Source of the DNA: Rachicladosporium sp. CCFEE 5018
Lineage: Eukaryota > Ascomycota > Dothideomycetes > Cladosporiales > Cladosporiaceae
Direction of reading: 5' to 3'
Assembly: GCA_002077045.2 (NCBI GenBank)
Contig: KZ111147.1
Coordinates: 877,674 to 941,673 of the forward strand
DNA length: 64,000 nucleotides
Positions within the stretch are counted from its first letter, which is position 1, and each line of letters opens with the position of its first letter. Position numbers and translations under genes: made by a program. Of this stretch, positions 31,888-43,045 are shown piece by piece. Under the pieces are notes generated by a model. The model was not told the DNA's origin. It ran no database searches and was given only the letters and a program-made list of their open reading frames with translations.

Positions 31888-33271
31888 CTACCCATGTTCG
31901 CCAAATGGGTAGTTAAACTTCAGCAACGAGTTCAATCCTCCGACCCAATGGTCATCTCCATCCACCGCTCCACCACTTCTGACGATAGATGGCACACCGC
32001 CAACCCAATCCCTCGATCCAGGCGCTCCAGCAGTCCGCACTTCCTCTCCAACAACCCTGACTTCCATTCCTGCTCTCAGTCCCTGTTTTCGCCTCACGCC
32101 GTCGATCGACACTTCGACTTCCTTTGAACGGTTCTCGGAGTCGATGCGGAGTGTGATCGGGGTGTTTGCAGGTAATACGAGGGGCCTGAAGGAGAGCGAT
32201 CGTGGGCAGATAGGCGTAAGAAGGATGCTGGAGACGAGAGGGTGGACTATCGACCCGCCGCTAGAAAGTGAGTAGGCTGTGCTCCCTGTGGGTGTACTGA
32301 CGAGAAAGCCATCTGCAATCGCTGTTGTCAGGACCTTCTGCTGCGGTCCGGATCCAATGAGGATTGTGATGTGTGCGAGATGTGGCAATGCACCTCGATG
32401 TAGCAGCACTTCATTGAGGGCGAAGATGTCTTCACATCTGCTGTCCTGGTGCGCAAACGGTGGTTCGTGAGGCATTCGCTCGCCTTCGGTGGAGAATATG
32501 CCAACGCGCAGACGGTCGCGCAAGAGGATGCGAGAGCTGCGCGCTTTTCCCATAGTCTTGCCGCGGATAGATGACCAGCCAGCATTGTCTACAGCTCTCG
32601 GCCCACTGCCACTGTCGCTGACCTCTGACTTGGCATCCGATCCAGGTGATAGAGGCGATGGTGCACCAGACACGTAGACCTCTCGGAAAGCCCGCTTGTA
32701 CTCGCTGAACTTCCACTCTCCCAGAAAGCCGAGTGTGCCCATACTGAAAGACAGAACAGGCGGCACACTCTTCACCGTAGCGAACAGTGAGGCAGCATGC
32801 AGGATCGTACCGTCTCCGCCCAACGTACTTGTCAAGTCTATTTTGTCATTGTAGTGTGTATTGCAGTCCGGCTGCGGCGCGTATATATCAAAGCCCAGCT
32901 CGCTTTCGATCTCGCTTGCCACCGTAGGCTCAAAGCACAACGACACGTCCGGGTAGGCGGAGTGTATGTGACTCGCGTACTCAATCAGTGCGGCACGTAC
33001 AGGCGTGTCATCCGTCTTCGGGACCAGGAGGACATTGCGTGGTGGGCTGGGCCACTGCAGGGCGAGCAGATCATGACTGCTAGTTTCTGACGCCCTGTCA
33101 GCTTCCAATCATTCCACTAGTGCACGCTGTCTTCCTACCTCTGAACCCAGGATTGAGACGTGGTGGCAGTTCCGCCAAACTGCGGACCTCACGTCTTCGG
33201 ACTGTGCTGGTAAAGCATCGCGTCGCTATCGCTGGCTGTATGCTGCGCAAGCATCGCCATACGCGTGTCAT
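31888..33271 (-). CDS. NAD(H) kinase, mitochondrial-type leader
   Basis: Phosphorylates NAD(H) to NADP(H). Model complement(join(31888..33086, 33139..33271)), 443 aa. The GGDGT ATP/NAD motif (STLGGDGTILHAASLF), the NEV block (FALNEVLLHRG) and TPTGSTAYSLSSGGSIVHP are all present and intact. The leader MTRVWRCLRSIQPAIATRCFTSTVRRR has Arg, Ser and Thr without acid, as in a matrix-targeting presequence, so a Pos5-like mitochondrial enzyme is likely. An insert of about 45 residues with Ser/Gly/Pro separates two parts of the catalytic domain. The 52-nt intron is phase 1. The frame is open upstream of 33271 but has no ATG. Confidence 0.9.
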
Positions 33272-33661
33272 GCTCCCATCGTAAGGTCGCACAATGTTGA
33301 TGAGATGGACATCGAGTGATGATGATTGACGAAACACTGCACATACGGAAGCCGGAGTTAACGGAGTGATCTGATGCGAGATCCTCCAAGATCGACGTCA
33401 GTGCCAACAACACCAGGCGGCCAGTGTCAGCAGGCGCGAAATAGACTTCGCTTCTAGGAGCAAGATCAAATGGCTCTATCGACTTCCAGCATCAAACAAA
33501 GTCTGGGACGAATTCACCAGACGGTGAGCAAAAATCGTCCACTTGCTTACTCACCAAGCACTACCTTGCCTGCTGATCGTCCGCGGTGCATGAATTTGGC
33601 GTCTGCCTGAAGGAACTTCTGGACCGGATCGCACCGGGTACCCGGAGCTGAGCAATACAAG
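33272..33661. promoter_or_regulatory. Divergent promoter region, NAD kinase/acyltransferase
   Basis: 390 nt between divergent starts; I see no clear element in it. Confidence 0.5.
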
Positions 33662-34951
33662 ATGCCTCAAATGAATACCGAAGGTCAGAGGCTTCGCTTC
33701 CCTCCACCAAAGGTCAAGTTGGACATCCCGAACGGAACTGGGAACCCACCTCGACCAGACTCAGCACACCCCATGGGCCCTCCACAATATGGCTTGCCGA
33801 TGCAGGCTTTACGAATCTTCCTCTTTGGTCTTTACTTCTTCGGCTCAGCGATCTGCATACACGGCGGCCAGATACTGGGATGGCCACTCTACCTCTTCAG
33901 CGCAGATTGGTATTACGCCTACATGGCGCTTACGAAACAGTACTTCGGCCTCTTGATTACGACAATGACCCAGTGGTGGAGTCCGACGCTTGTCAGAGTC
34001 AGCGGCGACAAGTCCGTAGCAGGGCAGCTCCATCAGGCAGCAGACGGCTCGCTACGTGTAGACTTCCCTGAAAGACTCGTGCTGATCTCGAATCATCAAC
34101 TTTACACGGACTGGCTGTACCTCTGGTGGACGTCCTACACTAACATGCCACCCGTTCACGGGCATGTCTATATCATTCTGAAGCAGAGCCTGAAGTGGGT
34201 GCCCATCATTGGCCCTGCGATGCAGTTCTACAGCTTCGTCTTCATGGCACGGAAGTGGGATCAAGATCAGGCCCGCCTCCGATATCGCTTAGGAAAATTG
34301 GACACACGCCACTCTGGGCCGCTCTCAGGATCTCACGGTGGATCACAGTACGATCCAATGTGGCTACTGCTCTTCCCGGAGGGCACGAACCTCAGTGCCA
34401 ACACGCGAGCTTCATCCGCAGCTTTCGCGAAGAAAGCTGGCATACCAGACGTCAGGCACCAAATACTGCCACGATCGACAGGCCTACAATTCTGCTTGCA
34501 GGAGTTGCGCAACACTGTAGACTACGTGTACGACTGCACGATAGCATATGAAGGCATCCCCGCCGGTCAGTACGGGCAGGACATCTTCACACTACGATCA
34601 GTGTACTTCCAGGGTCGACCTCCGAAGTCAGTCAATATGCACTGGCGGCGATTTGCCATCAAGGATATGCCGATTGATGACTCGAAGGCCATGTACGAGT
34701 GGATCGTTGCTCGATGGCACGAGAAGGACGATCTGCTCGAAGCCTTCAGGCAGACGGACAAGTTCCCTGCGCATGCTGAGGCAGTGAACATCGAAGGTGG
34801 GCCGACGGATGAGTTCAAGACCGCTTATATAAGTACTGAGGTCGCGCCGCGCTCGCCCTTGGAGTTCCTTCAGATGTTTGCTCCGGTGAGTACGGCAGCA
34901 CTGGTGCTTAGAATCGGGTGGCAAGTAGTGAGTAAGTTTGCAAGGAAATAG
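33662..34951 (+). CDS. PlsC-family lysophospholipid acyltransferase, LCLAT/CST26-like
   Basis: Membrane acyltransferase moving acyl groups to lysophospholipids, probably in ER or mitochondria-associated membranes. Single exon, 429 aa. The family boxes are in order: NHQLYTDWLYLWW (HX4D, about residue 145), KQSLKWVPIIGPAMQFYSFVFMARKW (box 2), LLLFPEGTNLS (box 3) and PRSTGLQF (box 4). Two hydrophobic helices precede the HX4D box (ALRIFLFGLYFFGSAICI and YYAYMAL...), and one follows at the C-terminus (FLQMFAPVSTAALVLRIGW). Convergent with the next kinase-like gene, 165 nt apart. The acyl acceptor cannot be told. Confidence 0.88.
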   Translation: MPQMNTEGQRLRFPPPKVKLDIPNGTGNPPRPDSAHPMGPPQYGLPMQALRIFLFGLYFFGSAICIHGGQILGWPLYLFSADWYYAYMALTKQYFGLLITTMTQWWSPTLVRVSGDKSVAGQLHQAADGSLRVDFPERLVLISNHQLYTDWLYLWWTSYTNMPPVHGHVYIILKQSLKWVPIIGPAMQFYSFVFMARKWDQDQARLRYRLGKLDTRHSGPLSGSHGGSQYDPMWLLLFPEGTNLSANTRASSAAFAKKAGIPDVRHQILPRSTGLQFCLQELRNTVDYVYDCTIAYEGIPAGQYGQDIFTLRSVYFQGRPPKSVNMHWRRFAIKDMPIDDSKAMYEWIVARWHEKDDLLEAFRQTDKFPAHAEAVNIEGGPTDEFKTAYISTEVAPRSPLEFLQMFAPVSTAALVLRIGWQVVSKFARK

Positions 34952-35116
34952 ATTGGACTGGGATGGTGGGATGATAGGCACGTATGATACCCAGCTCTTC
35001 GAGAGTATATACATGAGAGGGAGGCTGAACTTGCTGTGGATGAAGCATTGCGCTTGTATTGAAAGAACGAGATATGAGATACGGAATGACTTACCTGCGT
35101 TCAACTTGCCCTGATT

Positions 35117-36379
35117 CTATCTCAGCATTTCCCCATCATCCTTACCAACGGCTTGAAACTCTTCGCTCTTGTCCGGCACAACCAGGAACTCGTCGTCCAC
35201 CTCCACGACCTCCCTCGGGGTTTTCCAGAACTCCCTTGGGATATTTTCCGCCTCCTCCAGCTTCCGATCCCTCTCCGCTCTTAGTACACCGATAGTCCCC
35301 TGTAGTCCATCGGCAGAGTATTCGTATAGATTACAGCGCTTCGCTGGGTCAGCGACCAGACACCTCTGTAGCGCTCCTTTCAGTGCGACTACTTCGAAGC
35401 TCTTCGGCAGAAAGACACCCTGCCAGCCTTTCCTGTCGTCGTGCGTTACAGGCTCGGTATAAGGATCAGCGCCAATTTCGTGCAGGTCGTACGTCATGGC
35501 GTCTATGATCGTTTGCGCGAGGGCGTAGACGTCTGACTTCTGTGTCGTGACGCCGAGCGTTTTGCGCATCTCCATACGAGCATCGGGAGGGGACCTTGAT
35601 TTTTCATATGCAGCCTGCATCTCGGGAGCAAAGAAGACTCTTGTACCGAAGATGCCTCTGGCTTTGGACTCTTCTTGACTCATCCCCAGATCACCGAGAA
35701 CGACACGCGGTAAGGGCTGGTCTTTTGTCCATTGCAGGAAGGTGTTGCCGGGTTTCACGTCGCCGTGCAGATACCCCTGATGGTCCGAGATCTGACGGTG
35801 TCGCTTGTCGCCAGCATCCCAAATAATGCCTGTATGGATATAAGCGATTGCATCAGCAAGGCTGACAAAGAGATGCAGGATGAATACTTCTGGAGCAATG
35901 CCTCTCTGTTTGTGCGTGTGTGAGATCTGAGCAGCCAGGTCCCCGGCATCGCAAAAGTCTGTGTACAGATTACAGTGCATGCCCTTGTAAATACACACGA
36001 AGTCTGCGCCAAGCACGTTGAGAATGCTCTCATGTGGTGTGATCTTCTCAAGTAGCACTGCGGCCTCGTTCGGCAGTGGGCCATGAGCCTGGACCTTCCC
36101 ATCCTCCGTCCACTCGTCGTAGTATGCGCTGAACTTCTTGACAACAAAGATCCGACCTGTTGTTGCCGATGCTGTTAGTGATGTACTTGCTTCGGCGCCG
36201 GATTGTAGCGCTTTCACGAGGGTATACTTGTCTGCCGGAATCCAGTCCGCCACAGGCTCGCCTTGGGCATCGACTTTGGGGGCGCTTGTAGCCTTGATCG
36301 ATCTCAACTGTGTCCCATTGGGCTTTGGTGTAAGGACGGAGAGCGCGCTCTCAAATCCCTTTATGGTCGCTTGTAGCAT
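35117..36379 (-). CDS. Protein-kinase-like, non-RD, DLG variant
   Basis: 420 aa from the ATG at 36379; the open frame upstream has no earlier ATG. Kinase landmarks: the likely ATP lysine in FVVKKFSAYY, hinge region NLYTDFCDAGDLAAQI, catalytic loop HGDVKPGN (HGD instead of HRD), DLG instead of DFG (VVLGDLGMS), and FFAPEM for APE. The glycine loop is not obvious. The catalytic Asp and Asn are present, so activity is possible. The Arg lost from HRD means it is probably not controlled by activation-loop phosphorylation. The kinase part is followed by an acidic C-terminus. The function and pathway are not recognisable. The next gene on the left is convergent. Confidence 0.8.
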   Translation of the reverse strand: MLQATIKGFESALSVLTPKPNGTQLRSIKATSAPKVDAQGEPVADWIPADKYTLVKALQSGAEASTSLTASATTGRIFVVKKFSAYYDEWTEDGKVQAHGPLPNEAAVLLEKITPHESILNVLGADFVCIYKGMHCNLYTDFCDAGDLAAQISHTHKQRGIAPEVFILHLFVSLADAIAYIHTGIIWDAGDKRHRQISDHQGYLHGDVKPGNTFLQWTKDQPLPRVVLGDLGMSQEESKARGIFGTRVFFAPEMQAAYEKSRSPPDARMEMRKTLGVTTQKSDVYALAQTIIDAMTYDLHEIGADPYTEPVTHDDRKGWQGVFLPKSFEVVALKGALQRCLVADPAKRCNLYEYSADGLQGTIGVLRAERDRKLEEAENIPREFWKTPREVVEVDDEFLVVPDKSEEFQAVGKDDGEMLR

Positions 36380-37177
36380 GATGACTCCGATCTTTGGATT
36401 TCGTAGAGTCTCTGTTGAGATAATGATTGCAGTGGTCAACACTGCAGGGCCTCAGATTAGTATCGTTCGTGTGTTGCAGATCAGCCGGGTGGTCGAGTCC
36501 AGGCAGAAGACTCCTACCGAGGAGCAAGCCGCAATGCAATCTTGTATATAACAAAGCGGTTCTTGTCATATCCACTGACAATGCTCAGCCTGACAAAGCG
36601 GTAGAAAGCCGACTCTACTGGACACAGCTTGCCTTTGTGCAATAGATCTGGTGGCTGACCGATGGCACTGCATACCCAAGCCTCGAGGTGCCGTGAGGGA
36701 GTCAGCGTATCAGACGTGCTGCTTTGACTCAGTGGCTTGCAGAGCGGAGGACTTTGGGCCACTGAGTTCTAAGCGCATTCTCGTAAAGTACCTTCTCATG
36801 TGCTCTTCCGAAAGCCCGTAGATACCACGCTGCTGGTGAGTAGTGACTGCGCTACAGTTTTTTTGCCGGCACTCGCTGTCTGGAATGGAGGAACTTATGC
36901 AGTCAACACCTCGTATCGTCCCAGGTTCTCTGGATCGATCTCCTAGATGAACATGATCTTATCTCGATTCAAACATCGAATGCCCATGCGACAAGGCGCC
37001 GTATCTGGGGAATTGAGCTCGTCGCGAACGCGGAGGTCATCCTTCATGGAAGCAAACTCGAGAAAAAGTGCATGATTACTAGAAGGGAAGAGGTGCGGGG
37101 ACAGAAGTAAACTCGACGGACTTTGTGGAGTAGGGGAAAGGAAACTGCTGCACTTACCTCACTTACCTTGGGCCGCA
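36380..37177. other. Intergenic, no gene seen
   Basis: About 800 nt between the two kinase-like genes: promoter of the first and 3' flank of the second. Nothing recognised. Confidence 0.55.
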
Positions 37178-38722
37178 CTACTCTATGTCCAGATCGATAT
37201 CCTGATCTGGCTTCTCTTCAATCTTCTTGGCCTTCTTCTTGCGCCCCCACAGCGTCTTATCAAGTGGACCATCCCGCTTAAATATCGCCTCCCTCTCCTT
37301 CCTCAACCTCAACACAAACGGCAGAATTCCATTAGACCCACCATGCATCGCAGGTCTATCAGTGAAGTTGAGCGCAAGACACCACTTAAGCTCCTTCTCA
37401 AGATTGACCCTCTCGTACGGTGCCGGCAGTCTGAGCGTCTGCGGTTTCGCGCCAGTCTGCCAACGTCTCCTGGTGACGGCGTTAAAGATCACCATACCGT
37501 AGGTGTACACGTCACTCCTCACCGTCATTGGAGGTGCTTTCAAGCCCTCGAAAGCAGCTCTCACCTCGGGTGCGTACCAGCCAGGCGTGCCAGAACAAGA
37601 ATGAGGCTTGCTAGCTGGCGCTGCTAGACCAAAGTCAGCAAGCACGAATGTTGGCATGCCGTAGTCCATATTGTCGCGTCGGAGAAGGATGTTGTCGGGC
37701 TTCAAGTCGCCGTGGATGAGCGGATGCAATGCCGTGTTCTGTTCATAGTCGCGTCTCCCGTACGTCAAGCCATTGTGAATGAAGGCGAGCGCTTCAGCAA
37801 GTTGGATAGTGAGGTGTAAGGTGAAGATTACCGGCGTGGCGATCTGCAACTTGGAGAAGTACTTCAGCCTATCACTTAGATCGCCCAATTCGCAGAACTC
37901 CAACGTCATGCAGCAATCGAGGTCGGTGTAGATGTCTGCTTGAAAAGCCTTGATGATATTTGGATGGATTCCAACTCGGCCGAACATAGTCTTCACCTCG
38001 TTTGGAAAGTGGGAGACGCAAATTCTCTTGACCTTGTCATGGAATCCCTTGACCGCGACAGTTGGGCCACTGCCGCTATTTGGTTTAGCCAACTCAACGC
38101 AGCCCTCTCCAGAAGATCCGAGTTCATGCAAGGGCTCATACTCGTTCGCGATCAGACCAGTCACGTCGTAGGGCTCCCTGGAAAGTATCTTGCAACCCTC
38201 AATTTCGATCATGATGATTTTCGGTAGCTCTATAGTCGCGTCAACATAGCCTGCTGGCGTGAGACGAGGCTTTACGGCCGCCGCGAAAAGCGTTCCTTGT
38301 GGTACAGGCTTCGAGGCGGGCTCTGCAACTTCAGTAGGCTCATCTTGTGGGATAGGCTTGGGCTGTGGCGGAGCTGCGCCTGACTTAGCTGCCATCGCAG
38401 TGGGCTTGATCACGACTACAATTGGCTTAGCAACGACTGGCTGCGTCGCAGCTGGTCTCGCCTGAGCCGGCCTGGTCGCAATCGGCCGTCTCTTCAACAT
38501 ATTAGCGGGCCTCTTCAGGGCTGTCAGCACGCGCGAGGCCTTACTTTGGACTCGGATCTTCTTCGCTGGGCGAGAGTGAGATGCCATGTCGCTAATTCCC
38601 TGACGCTTTGGCTTCCTCTCGGTAGGTGGTGGCGTGGGGATCCTTGACTCTTCTGAGCTTGCTTCTGTGTCCGAGGGCCATCCACCAGGGATTTTCGGGA
38701 CCTTCAGCTTCATGTTGACCAT
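37178..38722 (-). CDS. Protein-kinase-like, non-RD
   Basis: 514 aa, single exon. The first 190 residues are basic and Pro/Ala-rich with repeats of ARPAATQPVVAKP type, likely disordered. The kinase domain (about 190-480) has a loop LGSSGEGCVELAK, lysine in VAVKGFHD, catalytic loop HGDLKPDNILL (HGD for HRD), intact DFG (VLADFGLAAP) and APE (WYAPEV). A basic Lys-rich stretch (WGRKKKAKK) and an acidic tail (DQDIDLDIE) end the protein. It shares the HGD(V/L)KP(G/D)N loop and the same strand with its neighbour, so they may be members of one expanded family. Substrate unknown. Confidence 0.83.
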   Translation of the reverse strand: MVNMKLKVPKIPGGWPSDTEASSEESRIPTPPPTERKPKRQGISDMASHSRPAKKIRVQSKASRVLTALKRPANMLKRRPIATRPAQARPAATQPVVAKPIVVVIKPTAMAAKSGAAPPQPKPIPQDEPTEVAEPASKPVPQGTLFAAAVKPRLTPAGYVDATIELPKIIMIEIEGCKILSREPYDVTGLIANEYEPLHELGSSGEGCVELAKPNSGSGPTVAVKGFHDKVKRICVSHFPNEVKTMFGRVGIHPNIIKAFQADIYTDLDCCMTLEFCELGDLSDRLKYFSKLQIATPVIFTLHLTIQLAEALAFIHNGLTYGRRDYEQNTALHPLIHGDLKPDNILLRRDNMDYGMPTFVLADFGLAAPASKPHSCSGTPGWYAPEVRAAFEGLKAPPMTVRSDVYTYGMVIFNAVTRRRWQTGAKPQTLRLPAPYERVNLEKELKWCLALNFTDRPAMHGGSNGILPFVLRLRKEREAIFKRDGPLDKTLWGRKKKAKKIEEKPDQDIDLDIE

Positions 38723-39125
38723 CGTGTCCGATCCTGCGGAGTTGTGTCTGTGTTATGGATGATTTCAAGGGCTTAGCGTGTTTGTCATGTCAAGGTCAAC
38801 GGTCCTCAGGTCGCAAATGTTACTCGGCAATACAGTGTGGATATCGTGACCATGGCCCTTGACCAAGGCCATTGTGTGGACGTGATCCTTTGTCCAATAA
38901 AAGACTTTCTTTAGACCAAGTAACATGAGGTGGGAGAATGACAAAGAAACCTACCTTTGTCTTGTCGAATGAATGCCTCTGCCTTTCGAGAGTCGATGGG
39001 AGATCGTGCGCAGCTTCTCGCGAGACTACGATCATGGGATCGATGCTCCGCTCGCGACTGCACGGACATGTAGCAGTCCTGACGAGCGTGCAAATGAAAG
39101 AACGTGTAAAGTGTGATACACGTGC
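38723..39125. other. Intergenic at the left edge of visible copy B
   Basis: Kinase promoter side and derlin 3' flank. Homology with copy A begins no later than 39056, which pairs with base 1 of the window; how far left it really extends cannot be seen. Confidence 0.6.
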
Positions 39126-40308
39126 CTAGTCGCCGAGCCGTCTGCCCGAGCCTCGGGCATTCCATGCTCCTGCCGCGCCACTGGTCCAGCTGCCTCCGCT
39201 CCCCGTTGCCCTTTGAGGCACCGTCGTGGTGTTCCCACTTATCGCAGTGCCGTAAGGTCTTGCTGCAGCTGTTCCACCGGGTGTCTCGAACCACCTTCGC
39301 ACCGTGACCGGCGTGGAGATGATAGATCGGCCTCCTCCGTACTCAGGCCAGATCTTCGCAAGAAATTCGTACATATGCGCAGCGATCAGTCCTGACGACT
39401 GCACAAATGCTGCTTCGGGAGATGCCATGAGGAAGGTCATCGCGAGCATGCAATATGGGAGGTACTTCGCAGAGAAAGTGACGACAAAATAGCTGAGCTG
39501 CCTCTGCGGGTTCTCTTGTGCGTACGTGTATGCCAGTGCCAGAGTGAGCGGACTCATGAACATGATGCCACCCATGAAGTAGCCACATACGACCTGCAGA
39601 AGCGTCAGTGACTTCTGTACATATGGCGCGATATGCACTCCATGTTGGTCTCGAGAAATGTAGGGGCCATAAACCACAACTAATCACAGGTTCAGAAAAG
39701 CAGCAATCTCAATGCGGCTTCCCACCGATCCCACACCTCACAGACGCCCTATATTATTTGCGAATGACGGACGCCCACAAGATGCGAGGGTACTCTCCCT
39801 CAATCTTTGGAACCGATCACGACTAAGAGGCAGTCGGCCGGGCAGTATTGCGAGGTTGTAACGCAGTGATAGAAGGGAAACAAGGCTAGGGGGTTGTTGT
39901 TCAAGCGATGGAACGACTCACCAGGATGACGACCGATACGAAGACCAGGTAGACAAGGAAGTCGCCCGGGTCGGAGAAGCGAGACGAGCGTATTTCAAGC
40001 TCACTGCCGTACTGGTACAGGAAGTACGGGTCCAGGATCAGGCTCAGCTTGGGTCCTGTGAGGAGGAACGGAGTAACCAGACGCCAGAGCTCAGGGAACG
40101 CCTTTAGCGTCAAGACCTTGTAGTCCAAAAAGTAGAGGTAGTACGGGTCTGGCATGTTGATCAAGTGCGCCGGCCATGATAGTCCGACAGCCGCTGCTAT
40201 AAGGGTCCTGCAGATCAGCATCAGTACGTGTGAGTGCGGTGTTAGGAAGACTGTGTTCACTGACCTCGTCACTGGCGGCATCGCCCAGAACATATCCATG
40301 GCTGACAT
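39126..40308 (-). CDS. DER1: Derlin-family ERAD membrane protein (copy B)
   Basis: Partner of 71-1258. Model complement(join(39126..39593, 39922..40207, 40265..40308)), 265 aa; exon lengths 44, 286 and 468 are the same as in copy A. Substitutions are conservative (for example INMPDPYY for IDMPDPYY). The WR block PELWRLVTPFLL and the C-terminal LIAAHMYEFLAKIWPEYGGG are intact. The introns differ more than the exons, which supports both gene models. Both copies appear functional. Confidence 0.85.
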
Positions 40309-40607
40309 CCTGACGGTGATGGTGCAGCTCGAAGGCTGATCTGGTGGTTGGCAGTGTCAAGAACCTTGAAGCACTGGTCTAACAGAGAACGCGAACTAAG
40401 ACGTGTCCAGTTTGCTGTGTGGCGCAGATGTAAAGGCTTGGCAAAATTGGACGTCCCTTGTGGCGTTTGTGACGTCCGATCTCGCGGGGCAATTGCAGGT
40501 GGAGGGACATTTTTTGAGCCTCTGACTCTGCAGGATGTTCTGATTGCACGGGAACTTACCACATCAACTCATTAAACCCCAAACAAAACACCACTAGTAT
40601 CCCCAAG
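40309..40607. promoter_or_regulatory. Bidirectional promoter, derlin/LYS9 (copy B)
   Basis: 299 nt, 24 nt longer than in copy A. TGACTC at 40523-40528 and TGACGTC at 40470-40476 are kept in order and orientation, as is the GGGCAATTGCAGGTGGAGGG stretch between them. Confidence 0.5.
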
Positions 40608-42051
40608 ATGGATACGATCTTGACCAGCAAGCGAGGCCAATATGTGCTCCTTCTCGGAGCAGGCTTCGTCACAAGGCCGACAGCAGTTGAGCTGGATAAA
40701 CTCGGTGTAAACATCACAGTTGGTATGAACAGACTCGATCGACCATGTTGAAAGAACATATCTGACAATTGATTAAGCATGCCGCACACTCGAGAGCGCA
40801 AAAAAACTCGCTGAGGGACTTAGCCATGCTACGCCCATCTCTCTGGATGTCAATGATCTCGAGGCTCTCGAGAAGGAGATTGAGAAGAACGATCTCGTGA
40901 TCTCCCTGATTCCCTACACATTCCATGCCACAGTCATCAAGGCCGCCATCAAGATGAAGAAGCACGTCGTTACGACTTCTTACGTCTCAGACGAGATGCG
41001 TGCACTAAACCAGGACTGTATCAATGCAGGCATCACGTGCTTCAACGAGATTGGTCTGGACCCTGGAATCGATCATCTCTACGCCGTCAAGACGATCTCT
41101 GAAGTCCACGAAGCAGGTGGCAAGATTACCGGATTCCTCTCGTACTGCGGCGGTCTCCCAGCCCCAGAGAACAGCGACAATCCTCTTGGCTACAAGTTCT
41201 CGTGGTCACCTCGCGGCGTGCTCCTTGCAGCCCGCAACACCGGTGTCTACTATGAGGATGGCGAGAAGAAGACCACACCCGGCTCAGAGCTCATGTCCAC
41301 CGCAAAACCCTACCGCATCTACCCCGGCTACGCCTTCGAGGCCTACCCCAACCGCGACAGCACGCCTTTCCGTGAACGCTACAACATACCCGAAGCTCAG
41401 CTCCTCATCCGCGGTACACTACGCTACCAAGGCGCTCCAGCCTTCATCCAGAAACTCACCGATCTCGGCTTCCTGAGCACAGACGAAATTGACATCCTCA
41501 AGAAGACCTCCACCGAGCCTCCAACATGGGCCGAAGCCTTCGCCAAGATCCTCGGTGCAAGCAGTCACAGCGAGGCAGATCTCGTGCTCGCAGTAGCAGG
41601 TAAGACCTCGTTCAAGGACGAGGAGGAGCGCAACCAAATCATTGCTGGCCTCCGCTGGATCGGCGTCTTCAGCTCCACCGAGCGCATCGAGCCCCGCAGC
41701 ACACCCCTAGACGTTCTCTGCGCGAGTCTGGAGAAGAAGATGCAGTATGAGAAGGGCGAGAGGGACATGGTGATGCTGCAGCACAAGTTCTTCATCGAGT
41801 GGGCGGATGGCAAGAAAGAGACGAGGACGAGCACACTGGTCGAGTATGGTGAGCCTGAGGGCAGCGGAGGGTATAGCGCCATGGCGAAGTTGGTGGGTGT
41901 GCCTTGCGCCGTGGCCGTCAAGATGGTGTTGGATGGCGAGATCAAGGATCGCGGTGTGCTCGCACCTGTGACGCCAGAGTTGAGTGAGCCGATACGGATC
42001 AAGCTGAAGGAGCAGTATGGGATCGAGTTGACTGAGAAGTCGGAGTTGTAG
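40608..42051 (+). CDS. LYS9: Saccharopine dehydrogenase, NADP+, L-glutamate-forming (copy B)
   Basis: Partner of 1534-2981. Model join(40608..40722, 40778..42051), 462 aa; the intron is 55 nt (59 in copy A). The visible protein difference in the large exon is Asn to Asp in YYEDGEKKTT, while many third codon positions differ in the first half (7 of 60 bases around 41111-41160). The last 300 nt are almost the same as in copy A. This pattern means purifying selection on both copies with local homogenisation. GAGFVTRP and NEIGLDPGIDH are intact. Confidence 0.95.
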
Positions 42052-42174
42052 GAATGCAGTACGAAACGCTGGAAGACCCTAGAGAAAGTCATGAAAGTCG
42101 TAACGGCACACACGTGCCCAGAGAGCTGAACAGAGGGATGGACATTCGGATAGAAAGCAGGGAGATCGGCCACA

Positions 42175-43045
42175 CTACCGCCGCTCCCTCAACTCCTCCC
42201 GCTTCTCTCGCTTCTCGATTCTCTCCTCTTTCTCCTCAGTGTAAACACGGAACCAATTCTCTCCAGCCTGTCCACCGCGTCAGTACACCCATACAAGAAC
42301 CCTCTCAAACCTAAAATCAGACACAACTCACATTAAACCACCCCGCCCCAACCACAGCCCCCAACACCGCATTCCTCGTCCGTTCCCTCTTCTCCCCCTC
42401 CATACCCTCATGCTTCGGCGTCACAAACCTCGCAGCCGTAATCGAGCCGATAGCCGCTCCAGCCCCGCCCGCTATAAGTCCATCATAAGAAGAATCGAAG
42501 TTCTTCTCGAAGAAATTGCCTTCGCGCCGGGGCCGGCTGGAATACCAGAGCACACTGCCAGTATCTTCGTCGACTACTTTCTCAGCTGGTCGGTGGCTGT
42601 GGGAGCGGTGTCTTCGATGGTGGCGGTGGCGGCTGGAGGAGGAGCTTGAGCTGCGGGATCGAGAGCGAGGAGGGTCTCGATAGCGGGTGAGGTCGTGGCT
42701 GCGGCGTTCAGCGAGGGGCCGGGGGGCGCGGGTCATGACGCGGCGGACTGCGTAGTAGTTGTCGTCTTCATCTCTATCGTTTTCGTAGCTGCGTTCTCGC
42801 GGAACGTCGAGCCTGTCACTCCGTTCGCGGGATGGTGATCTCGGCCGTGTCACGAGCGCCATCTCGCGATTCCGAACATCCTCCAGTTCCTCATATGAAA
42901 TCTCCTGCACCCTTCGCCGTCTGGGCGACACCTTTTCCCGCTCCCTTTCGACTTCCTCAATCCTCTCATCTCTCCGTCTGCCGCCCCGATCACTGCTGTC
43001 AGTACGGCGATCCTCATACACAACTTCGGAACGACGCGACGACAT
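42175..43045 (-). CDS. Arg/Ser-rich, glycine-zipper protein, DUF3824-like (copy B)
   Basis: Partner of 3105-3974. Model complement(join(42175..42267, 42332..43045)), 268 aa, with a 64-nt intron. About 40 amino-acid differences from copy A are concentrated in the Arg/Glu-rich half, while the glycine-spaced hydrophobic part and the charged exon-2 helix are almost unchanged. This supports the C-terminal part as the constrained unit. Function unknown. Confidence 0.75.

Noticed and set aside
33272..33337. Longer start for the NAD kinase
   Set aside because: The codon at 33337 is GTG; the ATG at 33271 opens a good mitochondrial presequence.
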